Positions 43,175 through 51,514 of a stretch of 64,000 bases of DNA are shown piece after piece. Under the pieces are notes generated by a model, which saw only the letters and a list, made by a program, of their open reading frames with translations, was not told the DNA's origin and did no database searches. The number at the start of each line of letters is the position of its first letter. Position 1 is the stretch's first letter. Where the stretch lies: NCBI RefSeq assembly GCF_003148825.1, contig NZ_QGGZ01000015.1:62001-126000 (forward strand), read 5' to 3'. The DNA comes from Streptomyces sp. CG 926. Its GTDB lineage: Bacteria > Actinomycetota > Actinomycetes > Streptomycetales > Streptomycetaceae. Position numbers and translations under genes: made by a program.

Positions 43175-43774
43175 ATGTACGAGCCGCACACACCCGAACC
43201 CAGCCCACCCCCACCGCCGCACAGCACGGCCGGACGCGCCGAGCACGCCGTCAGCTGGCTGACCGAAGGCGAGGAAGCCGAGCGGACACTCGCGCAGTCG
43301 CTGGACGACCTGCCCAACGAACGCGACGACCGTCTCGCGCGCATGGCCGCCCTCCTGCAGGCCACCGCACGAGGCCTCGACCCGCGGGCCGCCGCGGTGT
43401 GGGCCGACGTACCCGAGCATCTGGTGCACAGCTGGCTGGCCCAGGACCCCGCCTTCGCCGCCGCCATCGAAGCAGCGACGGCCCTGGCCCGAGCACACGG
43501 TGCGCAGCTCCCGGGCCGAAGGACACCGGCGGCGATCCGGGTCGCCGTACTGGCCGTGAGCCGGGGTGCGGACCGGAACACCGCCGCGCAGGTAGCGGGT
43601 CTGAAACCGCACGAGTTCCGCAAGCTGCGCAAGGCATCCCCCCTTCTGGAGGTGCTCGTCGGCGCAGCTCGCGCGCGCAGGTCGAAGTCCTCGCCCTCCT
43701 CCTACCTGCGGCGGAGGGCGGGCGATACCGCGCCTTCGGGCGGGTTCCGCCTCATCCAGCGCGACAACCCCTGA
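43175..43774 (+). CDS. Hypothetical protein with helix-turn-helix-like segments
   Basis: A 199-residue soluble protein with no named family that I recognise. After a Pro-rich start, two similar segments each look like a homeodomain-type HTH: ATARGLDPRAAAVWADVPEH and AVSRGADRNTAAQVAGLKPH. Both have a G-L/A-D spacing and are followed by a basic helix. The C terminus is basic and probably disordered. It lies between efeU and the second BlaI pair, 79 bases after efeU. A DNA-binding role is possible. Confidence 0.6.
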   Translation: MYEPHTPEPSPPPPPHSTAGRAEHAVSWLTEGEEAERTLAQSLDDLPNERDDRLARMAALLQATARGLDPRAAAVWADVPEHLVHSWLAQDPAFAAAIEAATALARAHGAQLPGRRTPAAIRVAVLAVSRGADRNTAAQVAGLKPHEFRKLRKASPLLEVLVGAARARRSKSSPSSYLRRRAGDTAPSGGFRLIQRDNP

Positions 43775-43822
43775 GAACGGGCCCGCAAGGTGTGCACGGG
43801 TCCGGCCGGCCATGACGGGCCG

Positions 43823-43841
43823 GTAGATTAGGCATACCTCA
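43823..43841 (+). promoter_or_regulatory. Iron box upstream of the second blaI
   Basis: GTAGATTAGGCATACCTCA matches 14 of 19 bases of TTAGGTTAGGCTAACCTAA and holds the strong core TTAGGC-N2-ACCT. It ends 23 bases before the blaI-2 ATG, so it would cover the transcription start. This suggests that the second BlaI-M56 pair is made under iron limitation. Confidence 0.55.
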
Positions 43842-43864
43842 GAAGTGGCGGGACGGGAGTGGAC

Positions 43865-44248
43865 ATGGCGGGCAAGGGCCGGGATGAAAGACGTCCGCAC
43901 GGCGAGCTCGTCGCGGACGTGCTGGCGGTGCTCTGGCAGGCAGGCAAGCCGATGACCGCACACGAGGTCAACGCGGCACTGGGCACGGGGCTGGCCAGGA
44001 CGACGATGGCCACCATCCTCGTACGTCTCCACGAGAAGGGCACCCTCCGGCGGGTACCTGCGGGGCGCGGTTTCGCCTACGAGCCGGTCGAGGACGCCGC
44101 CGGGCTGGTCGCCGGCCGGATGCGGCGCGAACTGGAGAGCGAACCCAGGCGTGACCTGGTGCTGCAGCGGTTCGTGTCCTCCTTGTCCGAGGACGACGAG
44201 GAGACGCTGCGCAAGCTGCTGCTGGAAGCCGAGGAAGACCCCGCGTGA
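43865..44248 (+). CDS. BlaI/MecI/CopY-family repressor, copy 2
   Basis: A 127-residue winged-helix repressor paralogous to the gene at 39228. HGELVADVLAVLWQAGKPMT is the N-terminal helix pair, ARTTMATILVRLHEKGTLRR the recognition helix, GFAYEPVEDAAGLVAGRM the wing and linker. The ATG at 43865 fits the GGGAG site better than the GTG at 43859. No TACA-N4-TGTA palindrome precedes it; an iron box does. It overlaps the M56 gene by 4 bases. Confidence 0.9.
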   Translation: MAGKGRDERRPHGELVADVLAVLWQAGKPMTAHEVNAALGTGLARTTMATILVRLHEKGTLRRVPAGRGFAYEPVEDAAGLVAGRMRRELESEPRRDLVLQRFVSSLSEDDEETLRKLLLEAEEDPA

Positions 44249-45243
44249 CCTTCGTGCTGCTCCTGCTCGTCCTTGTTCTGCTCTTCCCCTGGGGCGCGGC
44301 GGCCGTGGCCCGGCGCCTCGCGCAGGTGCTTCCGCCCCGCTGGGCGTGCTGGGTCCTCACCGGTGCCGCGGTCCTGCTCGCCGGTGCGACGGTCTCCATG
44401 CTGTTCGGTCTCTTCCACGTCCCCTTCCTCGCCTCGCTCGAACAGTTGTCGCTCACACGAGTACTTCAGGAGTGGCCGGCAGCCGTGCCGGTGGCCGGTG
44501 CGGCCGGAGCGGCGATGCTCGTCCAGCTGGTTCTGCTGGTGCGGCGCTGGTTCCAGCACCGCACCTTGCTCAAGCGGGCATGGCTCTCGGCGCAGGAGGG
44601 CACCGCAGAAGGCGACCTGCTGGTGATCCCGGGAGACGATGTCGACGCGTTCGCGCTTCCCGGCTACCGGGGGCGCCGCGGCCGGGTCGTGGTCACGGCG
44701 GGGATGGTGCGGTCCCTGAAGGAGCGCGAGCGCGCGGTCCTGCTGGCCCACGAGCGGTCCCACCTGGCCGGCCGCCACCACCTGCTGTCGGCCGTGGCCG
44801 ACCTCGCCGCCGTGCTCCATCCCGCCCTGCGCGGCCTGCGCGACGCTCTGGTCTTCCACCTGGAACGCTGGGCGGACGAGGACGCGGCAGCCGTGGTGGG
44901 CGACCGGCGGATCGCGGCCGCGGCCGTCGCCCGTGCCGCGCTGGCAGGATCCCCTCACGGTCGGGGCGGGGGCTATCCGCTGCTGTCGGCGACGAGCGGG
45001 CCCGTACCGCGGCGTGTCGAGGCACTGCTCGGGCCCCAGCCGCAGGGTCCGCGCGGGAGCGCCCGTAGGGCGGGCGCCACCGCACTCGCCGTGACGGTGG
45101 TCGCCACCGCCGGGGGAACCCTCGCACTGGCCTACGGCTTGCACGAGTACGTGGAGTACGCGGCGGGGCAACTGCTGGGTGTGCCCTCGGGCTGCTCGGG
45201 ATTCTGGAGCACGTTGCACGCCCTGTTCGGTTCCGGCGCGTAG
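44245..45243 (+). CDS. M56-family membrane metallopeptidase, copy 2 (BlaR-like)
   Basis: A 332-residue paralogue of the gene at 39602. Four or five membrane helices surround a cytoplasmic loop with HERSH near residue 170 (HExxH) and the downstream HLERWADEDAAAVVGDRR that carries the third ligand Glu. DAFALPGYRGRRG is conserved between the copies. A last helix near residue 280 leads to a short outside tail with a single Cys. No sensor domain is fused. It probably cleaves BlaI-2. Confidence 0.9.
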   Translation: MTFVLLLLVLVLLFPWGAAAVARRLAQVLPPRWACWVLTGAAVLLAGATVSMLFGLFHVPFLASLEQLSLTRVLQEWPAAVPVAGAAGAAMLVQLVLLVRRWFQHRTLLKRAWLSAQEGTAEGDLLVIPGDDVDAFALPGYRGRRGRVVVTAGMVRSLKERERAVLLAHERSHLAGRHHLLSAVADLAAVLHPALRGLRDALVFHLERWADEDAAAVVGDRRIAAAAVARAALAGSPHGRGGGYPLLSATSGPVPRRVEALLGPQPQGPRGSARRAGATALAVTVVATAGGTLALAYGLHEYVEYAAGQLLGVPSGCSGFWSTLHALFGSGA

Positions 45244-45296
45244 CCGACACGGAGCCCCTCCACCGGCCGCGTGCAGCGGGCGGTGCGCGGGGTCGG

Positions 45297-46700
45297 TCAG
45301 GCGGTGGCCGGGGTGGCGTGGAGCTGGGCTGCGGTCAGGGCTGTGTTGTAACGGCGCAGGAGGAGCAGGGCGGTGGCGGCGAGACCGGTCAGCAGTCCGA
45401 GCCAGATGCCGAGGGTGTCCAGGTCGAGGGCGTAGGCGAGAAGCCAGGCGGCGGGCAGCCCGATGATCCAGTAGCCGATGAGGGTGATGCGGAAGCCGCT
45501 CCTGGTGTCGTCGAGGCCGCGCAGGAGACCGACACCGATGTTCTGCGCGCAGTCGAAGAACTGCAGGAATGCGGTGACGACCAGCAGGTGGGTGGCGAGG
45601 GTGAGGGCCTGCTCGGACCCGGTGTCGAGGAACGGGGCCAGGACGAGGCGGGGCAGTGTGAGGTAGACGATGCCGACCACCGTCATGACGGCGCCGGCGC
45701 AGGCCAGGGCGGTGTTCTTGATGCGGCGGGCGTCGTCGTGGTTGCCGAGGGCGAGTTCGCGGCTGACGTTGATGGACGCGGCGTGGGAGAGACCGACGGC
45801 GACCTGGAAGACGATGTAGACGAGCTGGTTGACCGCCGTGTGTGCGGCGAGCGCGTCGGGGCCGAAGGAGCCTGCCATCAGGGCGGTGACGGAGAAGAAG
45901 CCGGCTTCGGAGCCGTAGGTGGCGGCGATGGGCACGCCGAGGCCGATCAGCCGCTTGACGGTGGCCGCGTCGGCACGGGTGATGTCGAGCGTGAGGTAGG
46001 GGGCCAGCTCCTTGTCCTTCTTCGCGGCGATGTAGAGGGCGAGGAAGGACAGCAGGTACACGGTGGAGGTGGCGATGCCGACGCCGGTCAGCCCGAGACG
46101 GGGCAGCCCGAAGGTGCCGTGGATGAGCATCCAGTTGAGGGCGGCGTTGACGGCGATGGAGGCGAGGGTGATCTGCAGGAGGGCCTGGGGGCGGCGCATG
46201 CCTACGGTGAACTGGCGGACGGCCTGGAACCAGAGGCAGGGCAGCAGGCCGGGCGCGAGGGCGTAGATCATCGTCCGGGTGAGGTCGACGACGGCCGCGT
46301 CCTGGCCGAGCCAGGTCAGCAGGTGACCGATGGCGATCATGATGAGGGCGCCGGCCGTACCGGCGAGGGTGGCGACGGCCAGGCTCGCGCGGACGATGCC
46401 CCGGACCTCGTGGTGTGCCGCCCCCTTCGCGAGGTCGCCGCTGCCGTCCGCTTCCTGCTCGGCGCGGGCGGCCGCTGCGGCGATCTGGTTGCCGACGGAG
46501 GTGACCAGGCCGACGCCCATGGTGCGGATCTGGTTGAAGATGACGATGGCGAGGCCACCGGCGGCGAGTTCGGTCGTGCCGAGCAGGCCCATCATCACCG
46601 TGTCGGTGGTCGTCAGGGCGACCTGTGCCAGCTGGGTGAGGACGAGCGGGACGGCGAGCGTGGCGAGCGCGCGGCTGTCGCGGAGGAGGGTGGTCAGCAT
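45297..46700 (-). CDS. MATE-family efflux transporter
   Basis: A 467-residue multidrug-and-toxin-extrusion exporter with 12 predicted helices in two similar halves (LATLAVPLVLTQLAQVALTT and RLIGLGVPIAATYGSEAGF start each half). TDTVMMGLLGTTELAAGGLA is typical. The ATG follows the SbnA-like gene by 5 bases, the last gene of the leftward iron-boxed operon. Its likely job is to export the product made by the four enzymes upstream. MATE exporters are known for siderophores in plants and some bacteria. Confidence 0.9.
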   Translation of the reverse strand: MLTTLLRDSRALATLAVPLVLTQLAQVALTTTDTVMMGLLGTTELAAGGLAIVIFNQIRTMGVGLVTSVGNQIAAAAARAEQEADGSGDLAKGAAHHEVRGIVRASLAVATLAGTAGALIMIAIGHLLTWLGQDAAVVDLTRTMIYALAPGLLPCLWFQAVRQFTVGMRRPQALLQITLASIAVNAALNWMLIHGTFGLPRLGLTGVGIATSTVYLLSFLALYIAAKKDKELAPYLTLDITRADAATVKRLIGLGVPIAATYGSEAGFFSVTALMAGSFGPDALAAHTAVNQLVYIVFQVAVGLSHAASINVSRELALGNHDDARRIKNTALACAGAVMTVVGIVYLTLPRLVLAPFLDTGSEQALTLATHLLVVTAFLQFFDCAQNIGVGLLRGLDDTRSGFRITLIGYWIIGLPAAWLLAYALDLDTLGIWLGLLTGLAATALLLLRRYNTALTAAQLHATPATA

Positions 46701-46705
46701 GGGGG

Positions 46706-47740
46706 TTACCGGTTCCTGCGGAGCTTGGTGAGGTGTTCGTCGACGTCGCGTTCGGTCGCGGGGCTGAGGAGGTCGCGCTCGGCCATCCAGTCGTCGTTGA
46801 AGACGGTGTCCATGTACTTCTCGCCGCCGTCGTTGATGAAGGCGACCATCACACCGTCGGGCGGCAGTTCGGACAAGCGGGCCAGGGCTTCGTGGACGAC
46901 GCCGCCGGCGGAGCCGCCGATGAGCAGGCCGCAGTGGCGGGCCACGGCGCGGGCGGTGGCGAAGGCTTCGATGTCGCCGACCTTGGCTCCCTCGTCGATG
47001 AGGTCGTAGTCGACGAGCAGGCCGATGGTGGCGCCTTCCGGAGTGCCGGTGCCGGACTGGTAGTAGTCGTGGGCGGGCGGGCCGAAGGCGATGGACCCCT
47101 TGGGCTCGACGCCGATCACCGACAGGCCGGGGACCGTCTTCTTCAGCTCGCGGGCGGTGCCGCACAGGCCGCCGCCCGTGCCCACGGCGCCGATGAGGAC
47201 GTGGACCCGGTTGTCGAGCGCCTGGGCGATCTCGCGGCCGACGTCGTAGTAGCCGACGGCGTTGCTGGGGTTGTTGTGCTGTTCCGTGAAGAAGGTGTTG
47301 TCCTTGCCGCGGGCCATGTCCTCGGCGAGTTCCTCGCGGGCGGCGGTGTGGAGCTCGTCGCCGTCGCTGTCGGCGTCGACGTGGACGAGTTCGGTGCCCA
47401 TGGCTTTCATGCCGCGGAGCTTGTCGGCGGCGGCGTGGTTGTCGACGACGGCGGTGAAGCGGTAGCCGCGCTCCGCGGCGACGACGGCGAGTCCGAGGCC
47501 GGTGTTGCCGGAGGTGGACTCGATGATGTGGCCGCCGTCGCGGAGCTCCCCGCGCTCCTCGGCGTCGTCGACCATCTGGCGGGCCATGCGGATCTTGGCG
47601 CTACCGGTGGGGTTGAACATCTCCAGCTTCAGCAGGAGGCGGGCTCCGTTGTCGGCTCGGGCGAGTTCGAACAGCGGGGTGTAGCCGATGAGGTCGGATA
47701 TTCGGCTGACGACCGGCGGTCGGGTGAGGGCGTCGGGCAT
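46706..47740 (-). CDS. SbnA-like PLP synthase (cysteine-synthase fold, diaminopropionate type)
   Basis: A 344-residue fold-type II PLP enzyme. The Schiff-base Lys is K49 in FNPTGSAKIRM, and STSGNTGLG (about 76-84) binds the cofactor phosphate region. The altered NPTGSAKIR in place of the usual cysteine-synthase pattern fits SbnA, which condenses O-phosphoserine with glutamate to start 2,3-diaminopropionate synthesis. Here the amine donor might be glutamate or aspartate. The ATG at 47740 is preceded by GGAG. It sits beside an SbnB-like gene in the same operon, which supports this reading over plain cysteine synthesis. Confidence 0.8.
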   Translation of the reverse strand: MPDALTRPPVVSRISDLIGYTPLFELARADNGARLLLKLEMFNPTGSAKIRMARQMVDDAEERGELRDGGHIIESTSGNTGLGLAVVAAERGYRFTAVVDNHAAADKLRGMKAMGTELVHVDADSDGDELHTAAREELAEDMARGKDNTFFTEQHNNPSNAVGYYDVGREIAQALDNRVHVLIGAVGTGGGLCGTARELKKTVPGLSVIGVEPKGSIAFGPPAHDYYQSGTGTPEGATIGLLVDYDLIDEGAKVGDIEAFATARAVARHCGLLIGGSAGGVVHEALARLSELPPDGVMVAFINDGGEKYMDTVFNDDWMAERDLLSPATERDVDEHLTKLRRNR

Positions 47741-47781
47741 GGCGATCGGCTCCATGGAAGGCGGGGGGTGGGCGGGGCGTG

Positions 47782-49122
47782 TCAGCGGTCGAGGCGCCAG
47801 CGGGGCCGGCCCGCGTCGTCGGGGTGGTCGATGACGACCTTCGGCGGCAGGGGGAGTTCGTGGAAGGGCGACTCGTTGGAGTCCATCTGGTAGCCGGCGG
47901 TGTTCGGGTAGACGAGCAGGTCGCCGGTGGCGGGCCGCGCCCGGAACGCGATCTTGCGCCAGGTGAGCAGGTCGGAGTCGAGGCAGCTGGCACCGGCGAC
48001 GCACGCCCGGTACGGGTCGAGGGCCGCGGGGGGTGTCCGGGTGGGGACGAGCCGGGGGTCGGGCAGGTATTCGCTGTTGAACCACTGCTCGGACAGACTC
48101 AGGCTGGTGCCGTCGACGGTGACGATCCCGTACCCGTCGCGGTCCTTGACGCCCTGCACGGTGAAGACGGAGGCCCCGGCCCCGTCGAGCAGTGCCCGGC
48201 CGGGTTCCAGCAGCAGCATCACGCCGGCCTCGCGCAGCCGGTCGGCCAGGCGCGGCCCCCTTCCGTGCGGGCCGGATGCCAGGACGGCCGCGAGGGCGTC
48301 GGCTCCGGCGACGGGGGAGTGGTAGGGGTAGAAGTCGGCGGCGGTGAAGGTTTTCGCGGCGTGGTAGTCGCCGGGCCGCTGCCGGTCGAGGAAGGTCTCC
48401 CATGCGGCGGCGGGGACGTAGTCGACGGCGAAGCCGCCCCCGATGCTGATCCGGTCGGCCTGCAGGCCCAGCACCCGTGCCTTGAGGCAGAGGTCGATGA
48501 GGTCGCCCGCGAGGTCGGCGCGCTGCTGGGTGTCGTAGCCGGACAGGTGGAAGCTGAAGCCTTCCATGCGGACCTGGTCCGGTGCCTGCGCGCAGTCGCG
48601 CATCGCTTCGTCCAGGTCGTGCGCGTCCAGACCGAAGCGGCTGTTCGGTTGTGCGGGAGGGTGAACGCGCAGCAGCACCCTGGGGGTTCGAGGGCCGTCG
48701 AGGGTCAGGACGCGGTCGAGTTCGTCGAGGGCGTCCACGGCGATGAGTGCGCCCTGCTGTGCCGCGACCCGTAGCAGGGCAGGGGTCTTGGCGGGGCCGG
48801 TGACGACGAGGTCCTTGCCGCGCACTCCGTGGCCCAGGGCTTCGCGCAGTTCGCCGAGGGAGGCGACGTCGACGCCGGCTCCCCGGTCGGCGCAGCGGTC
48901 GATGAACACCCCGGCCTTGTTCGCCTTCTTGGCGTAGTAGACGCGGCCTTCGACTCCGGCGACGGTCAGGGCGGTGCGGAAGGCCGCCAGGTTGGCGTCG
49001 AACCGCTCGGGGAGCAGGTAGTGGAAGGGGCCGCCCAGACCGTGTGCCAGCTCGAACAGGATCCCGCTGCTGTGCAGACGTTCGGCGAGCGGGTCGGGAT
49101 GGACGGGCAGGGTCAGCGCCAC
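47782..49122 (-). CDS. Group IV (alanine-racemase-fold) PLP decarboxylase, SbnH-like
   Basis: A 446-residue PLP decarboxylase related to LysA and SbnH. The cofactor Lys is K66 in VYYAKKANKAG. The phosphate-binding glycines are in ISIGGGFAVDY, MLLLEPGRAL is the family's E-P-G-R motif, and GASCLDSDLL supplies the active-site Cys-x-x-D. The closing YQMDSNESPFHELPLP is typical of siderophore-locus members. GTG start with GAGGTGG upstream; it overlaps the SbnB-like gene by 10 bases. It would remove the carboxylate of a diaminopropionyl intermediate to give an ethylenediamine unit. Confidence 0.85.
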   Translation of the reverse strand: MALTLPVHPDPLAERLHSSGILFELAHGLGGPFHYLLPERFDANLAAFRTALTVAGVEGRVYYAKKANKAGVFIDRCADRGAGVDVASLGELREALGHGVRGKDLVVTGPAKTPALLRVAAQQGALIAVDALDELDRVLTLDGPRTPRVLLRVHPPAQPNSRFGLDAHDLDEAMRDCAQAPDQVRMEGFSFHLSGYDTQQRADLAGDLIDLCLKARVLGLQADRISIGGGFAVDYVPAAAWETFLDRQRPGDYHAAKTFTAADFYPYHSPVAGADALAAVLASGPHGRGPRLADRLREAGVMLLLEPGRALLDGAGASVFTVQGVKDRDGYGIVTVDGTSLSLSEQWFNSEYLPDPRLVPTRTPPAALDPYRACVAGASCLDSDLLTWRKIAFRARPATGDLLVYPNTAGYQMDSNESPFHELPLPPKVVIDHPDDAGRPRWRLDR

Positions 49123-50102
49123 AGGGCCACCTCGGTTCCGAGCTTCTGTTCGGCGGCGAGCTGCGCGAAGCGGTGGCCGAGCGCGATGTCGGTCACGACC
49201 AGGCCGCTGTTGTAGGCGAAGATCCGCTGGTCGGGGGCGGTACGGGCCTTCGCGACGCCGGAGATGACGACGGGCAGTTCGATGTCCACCGCCGGGAGGT
49301 TGCCGTCCGCGTCGACCATGTCGGTGCCGGTCACGCGCATCTGGGCCTCGCTGGTGGCGATCACCCGGTCGGCACGGTGCAGGGTGGAGGGGGCCAGGCC
49401 GTGGCCGACGAGGACGGCGGTCGCGCCGGGCTTCAGCCATCCCGCTTCGACGGCGGCGGGCGTGTGGTCACCGGCGGTGGCGATGATGATGTCGGCGTCG
49501 CGGGCGGCGGACGCGAGATCGGTGACCAGCTCCACCTCCCGGTCGGGGAAGTGGCGGGCGAGTTCGGCGCGTACGGCGGCTATGCCGTCGGGGTGCGTGC
49601 CGGACAGCAGCAGGCGTTCCAGGCGGGGCAGCGTGGTGAGCAGGAACGGCAGCGCGAGGCGGCCCTGGGTCCCGGTGCCGATGACCAGCGCCGTGGTGGC
49701 GTCGGGGGTGGCGCATTCGCGGGCGAGGAGCGCGGAGACGGCCGGGGTGCGCAGGGAGCCGATGCGCGAGCAGTCCATCATCGCCACGGGCAGCCCCGTG
49801 ATGTCGTCGTAGATGCTCAGCGTCGTGTAGTAGTGCTGTCGATCGCGGGTTTCGTGCAGGCCGTGCTTGTAGGAGGTCTTGATCGCGACGACGTTGCGCA
49901 CCCCGTCCCGGCCGAGCATGGCGTAGGAGACCGAGTGGCCGTCGGCCGGCTTGACCGTGAGCTTGCGTGGGTTGTCCGACCGGCCGGCCGCCAGGGTGCG
50001 GTAGGCCTGCTCGACGGTGTCGACGACGTCGGCGAGGGAGATGTCCAGGCCGGCGAGGTCACTGGTGGACAGTACGCGCAGGGTGGTGTCGTCGCGGTCC
50101 AT
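49113..50102 (-). CDS. SbnB-like ornithine-cyclodeaminase-family dehydrogenase
   Basis: A 329-residue NAD-dependent enzyme of the ornithine cyclodeaminase/mu-crystallin family. The dinucleotide motif is VIGTGTQGRLALPF near residue 141. Substrate-site residues are in VAIKTSYKHG (about 75) and SRIGSLRTPAVSALLARE. SbnB oxidises the SbnA product to diaminopropionate and 2-oxoglutarate. Here it might do that, or run as a reductive condensing enzyme. AAAGGG precedes the ATG. It is the second gene of the leftward operon. Confidence 0.85.
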   Translation of the reverse strand: MDRDDTTLRVLSTSDLAGLDISLADVVDTVEQAYRTLAAGRSDNPRKLTVKPADGHSVSYAMLGRDGVRNVVAIKTSYKHGLHETRDRQHYYTTLSIYDDITGLPVAMMDCSRIGSLRTPAVSALLARECATPDATTALVIGTGTQGRLALPFLLTTLPRLERLLLSGTHPDGIAAVRAELARHFPDREVELVTDLASAARDADIIIATAGDHTPAAVEAGWLKPGATAVLVGHGLAPSTLHRADRVIATSEAQMRVTGTDMVDADGNLPAVDIELPVVISGVAKARTAPDQRIFAYNSGLVVTDIALGHRFAQLAAEQKLGTEVALWR

Positions 50103-50148
50103 GAGTGTGCCCTTTCGAAGTGGTGATGCGGTGGGGACGCGCTGGATG

Positions 50149-51138
50149 TCAGTCGGTCCACGCGGTGAGGGCCGCCTGGCCGTAGCCGTGCTCGTCGTGC
50201 TCGGCGAGCGGGCGGGTGGGACGTCCTTCGACGCGGACCGAGGCACGCTTGAGCCAGCGGTCGGTGCCGTCGTAGCGGGCCCGGAAGGGGACACGGCCGT
50301 GGACGACGATGTCGTTGTCGACGACCAGGACGTCGCCGGGTTCCAGGCTCACCGCGACCGAGACCCGGGCCAGTTCCTCCTCCAGCCGCCCGTACGCCTC
50401 GCGCCACGCCTCGTCGGCCTCGTCCATCGGGGTGTAGGCGGGGTCGAAGCGCATGGTCAGGCCCTCGGGGGTGTCGAAGAGGGTCGGTACGGGCGAGGGC
50501 CGGCCCGCGAACTGCTGAGCCTGCTCGTAGGCGTCGTCGGGCAGGATCGGTGCGACCGGCCGAGTGAGTTGGGTGATGTCGTCGTCGGAGAGTTCGGTCC
50601 GGCGGATGCTGGCCGCGGTGGTGGCGATCCGGTCGTGATTGCGCATGCAGGCGAGCAGGAGCAGGTGGGCGCGGCCGGGGTGGAAGGCGTCCTCGGTGTG
50701 CGGGGTGAGCAGTACGGAGCTGGAGGCTCCGGTCTGCTCGCTCTCGTGTCCGGGCGAGGGCACGATGTTGTGCACGAACCGGCCGTCCTGCTGACCGTCC
50801 CAGGCGATCGGGGTGCCCATCAGCGCCGAGACCAGCAGCAGGACCACGTCCCACACCGCGCCGGCGTCCGCGACGGTCGACCAGTGGCCGGGGGTGGCCC
50901 CGAGTTCGGTGTCGTCCAGGCGCAGGCCGCGTACGACGAACAGCCCGTCCGCGGTGTCCACGGGCCGCAGAGCATGGCGCACGTTGTCGCTGAGCGCGGC
51001 GCACGCCTCGGGCAGGGCTTCGAGGAGCGAGGGCGCCGTGGCGGAGCCGTGTCGGGCGAGGAGCTCGGCCGCGGTGGAGGTCAGTTCGGCTGCGGCGGCA
51101 TCGTCAAGAGGGCGTACCGGGGCAGGGCAGGTGGGCAC
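50149..51138 (-). CDS. TauD/clavaminate-synthase-like amino-acid hydroxylase
   Basis: A 329-residue Fe(II)/2-oxoglutarate oxygenase close in motif to AsnO, VioC and OrfP, which hydroxylate asparagine or arginine at the beta carbon. The metal site is H147-x-E149 (TPHTEDAFHPGRAHLL) and H280 (DNDIVVHGRVPF), with an Arg in DRWLKR for 2-oxoglutarate. The HxE in place of HxD is the hallmark of this subgroup. The GTG at 51138 has GGAAGG 8 bases upstream. It is the first gene after the iron box and BlaI-type operator and probably makes hydroxyarginine or hydroxyasparagine for the product. Confidence 0.85.
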   Translation of the reverse strand: MPTCPAPVRPLDDAAAAELTSTAAELLARHGSATAPSLLEALPEACAALSDNVRHALRPVDTADGLFVVRGLRLDDTELGATPGHWSTVADAGAVWDVVLLLVSALMGTPIAWDGQQDGRFVHNIVPSPGHESEQTGASSSVLLTPHTEDAFHPGRAHLLLLACMRNHDRIATTAASIRRTELSDDDITQLTRPVAPILPDDAYEQAQQFAGRPSPVPTLFDTPEGLTMRFDPAYTPMDEADEAWREAYGRLEEELARVSVAVSLEPGDVLVVDNDIVVHGRVPFRARYDGTDRWLKRASVRVEGRPTRPLAEHDEHGYGQAALTAWTD

Positions 51139-51282
51139 GGTGGCACCTTCCAGGCAGGGCGGAGCGAGCGCGGGCGTGCGGCATCGCCGCACCGGCTCGA
51201 AAACGGCGTGGGGAACGCGAAAAGTGGTCGGGTCCGGGGCGGGTCGGGGCACTGCCGGACACCAGGAACGTAGCCCCGTCGC

Positions 51283-51301
51283 TTCGGTAAGGCAACCCTA
51301 A
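51283..51301 (-). promoter_or_regulatory. Iron box of the leftward operon
   Basis: On the minus strand TTAGGGTTGCCTTACCGAA matches 14 of 19 bases of the DmdR1/IdeR consensus. It covers a likely -10 (TAGGGT) whose -35 (TTGATG, 17 bases upstream) lies inside the neighbouring BlaI-type dyad. Confidence 0.75.
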
Positions 51302-51312
51302 TCGAAGACTTT

Positions 51313-51330
51313 GACTACATCAACGTAGTC
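51313..51330 (-). promoter_or_regulatory. BlaI-type dyad of the leftward operon
   Basis: GACTACATCAACGTAGTC: arms GACTAC/GTAGTC around ATCAAC, containing TACATCAACGTA. It differs at only three positions from the blaI promoter operator GTCTACATCAATGTAGAC at 39188. It overlaps the predicted -35 of the leftward promoter, next to the iron box. Confidence 0.65.
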
Positions 51331-51465
51331 CAATTTTGGTCACCTTCAGGCACCTCTGACGCAACTTCAAAAACGTTGCTGACCAGCGGATTTGAGTCGA
51401 ACGAAAGGCTTCCTTCCGGTGGTCCGGGTCGACTGGGGTCGCTTGCGCACTCCGGCCGAGTTCGG

Positions 51466-51479
51466 TTAGGTAAGCCTAA
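51466..51479 (+). promoter_or_regulatory. Iron box of the rightward importer operon
   Basis: TTAGG-TAAG-CCTAA is a perfect dyad within GGTTAGGTAAGCCTAAG, the core of DmdR1/IdeR boxes. It overlaps the -10 of a promoter with TTGCGC at 51443-51448, and the GTG start of the lipoprotein gene follows at 51515. Iron repression is expected. Confidence 0.75.
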
Positions 51480-51514
51480 GAAACACCGAGTGCGAACCTG
51501 AGACGAGGACAGAC

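Noticed and set aside
39228-45243. Beta-lactam resistance module
   Set aside because: No beta-lactamase gene or penicillin-binding sensor domain accompanies the BlaI-M56 pairs; the neighbours are iron genes.
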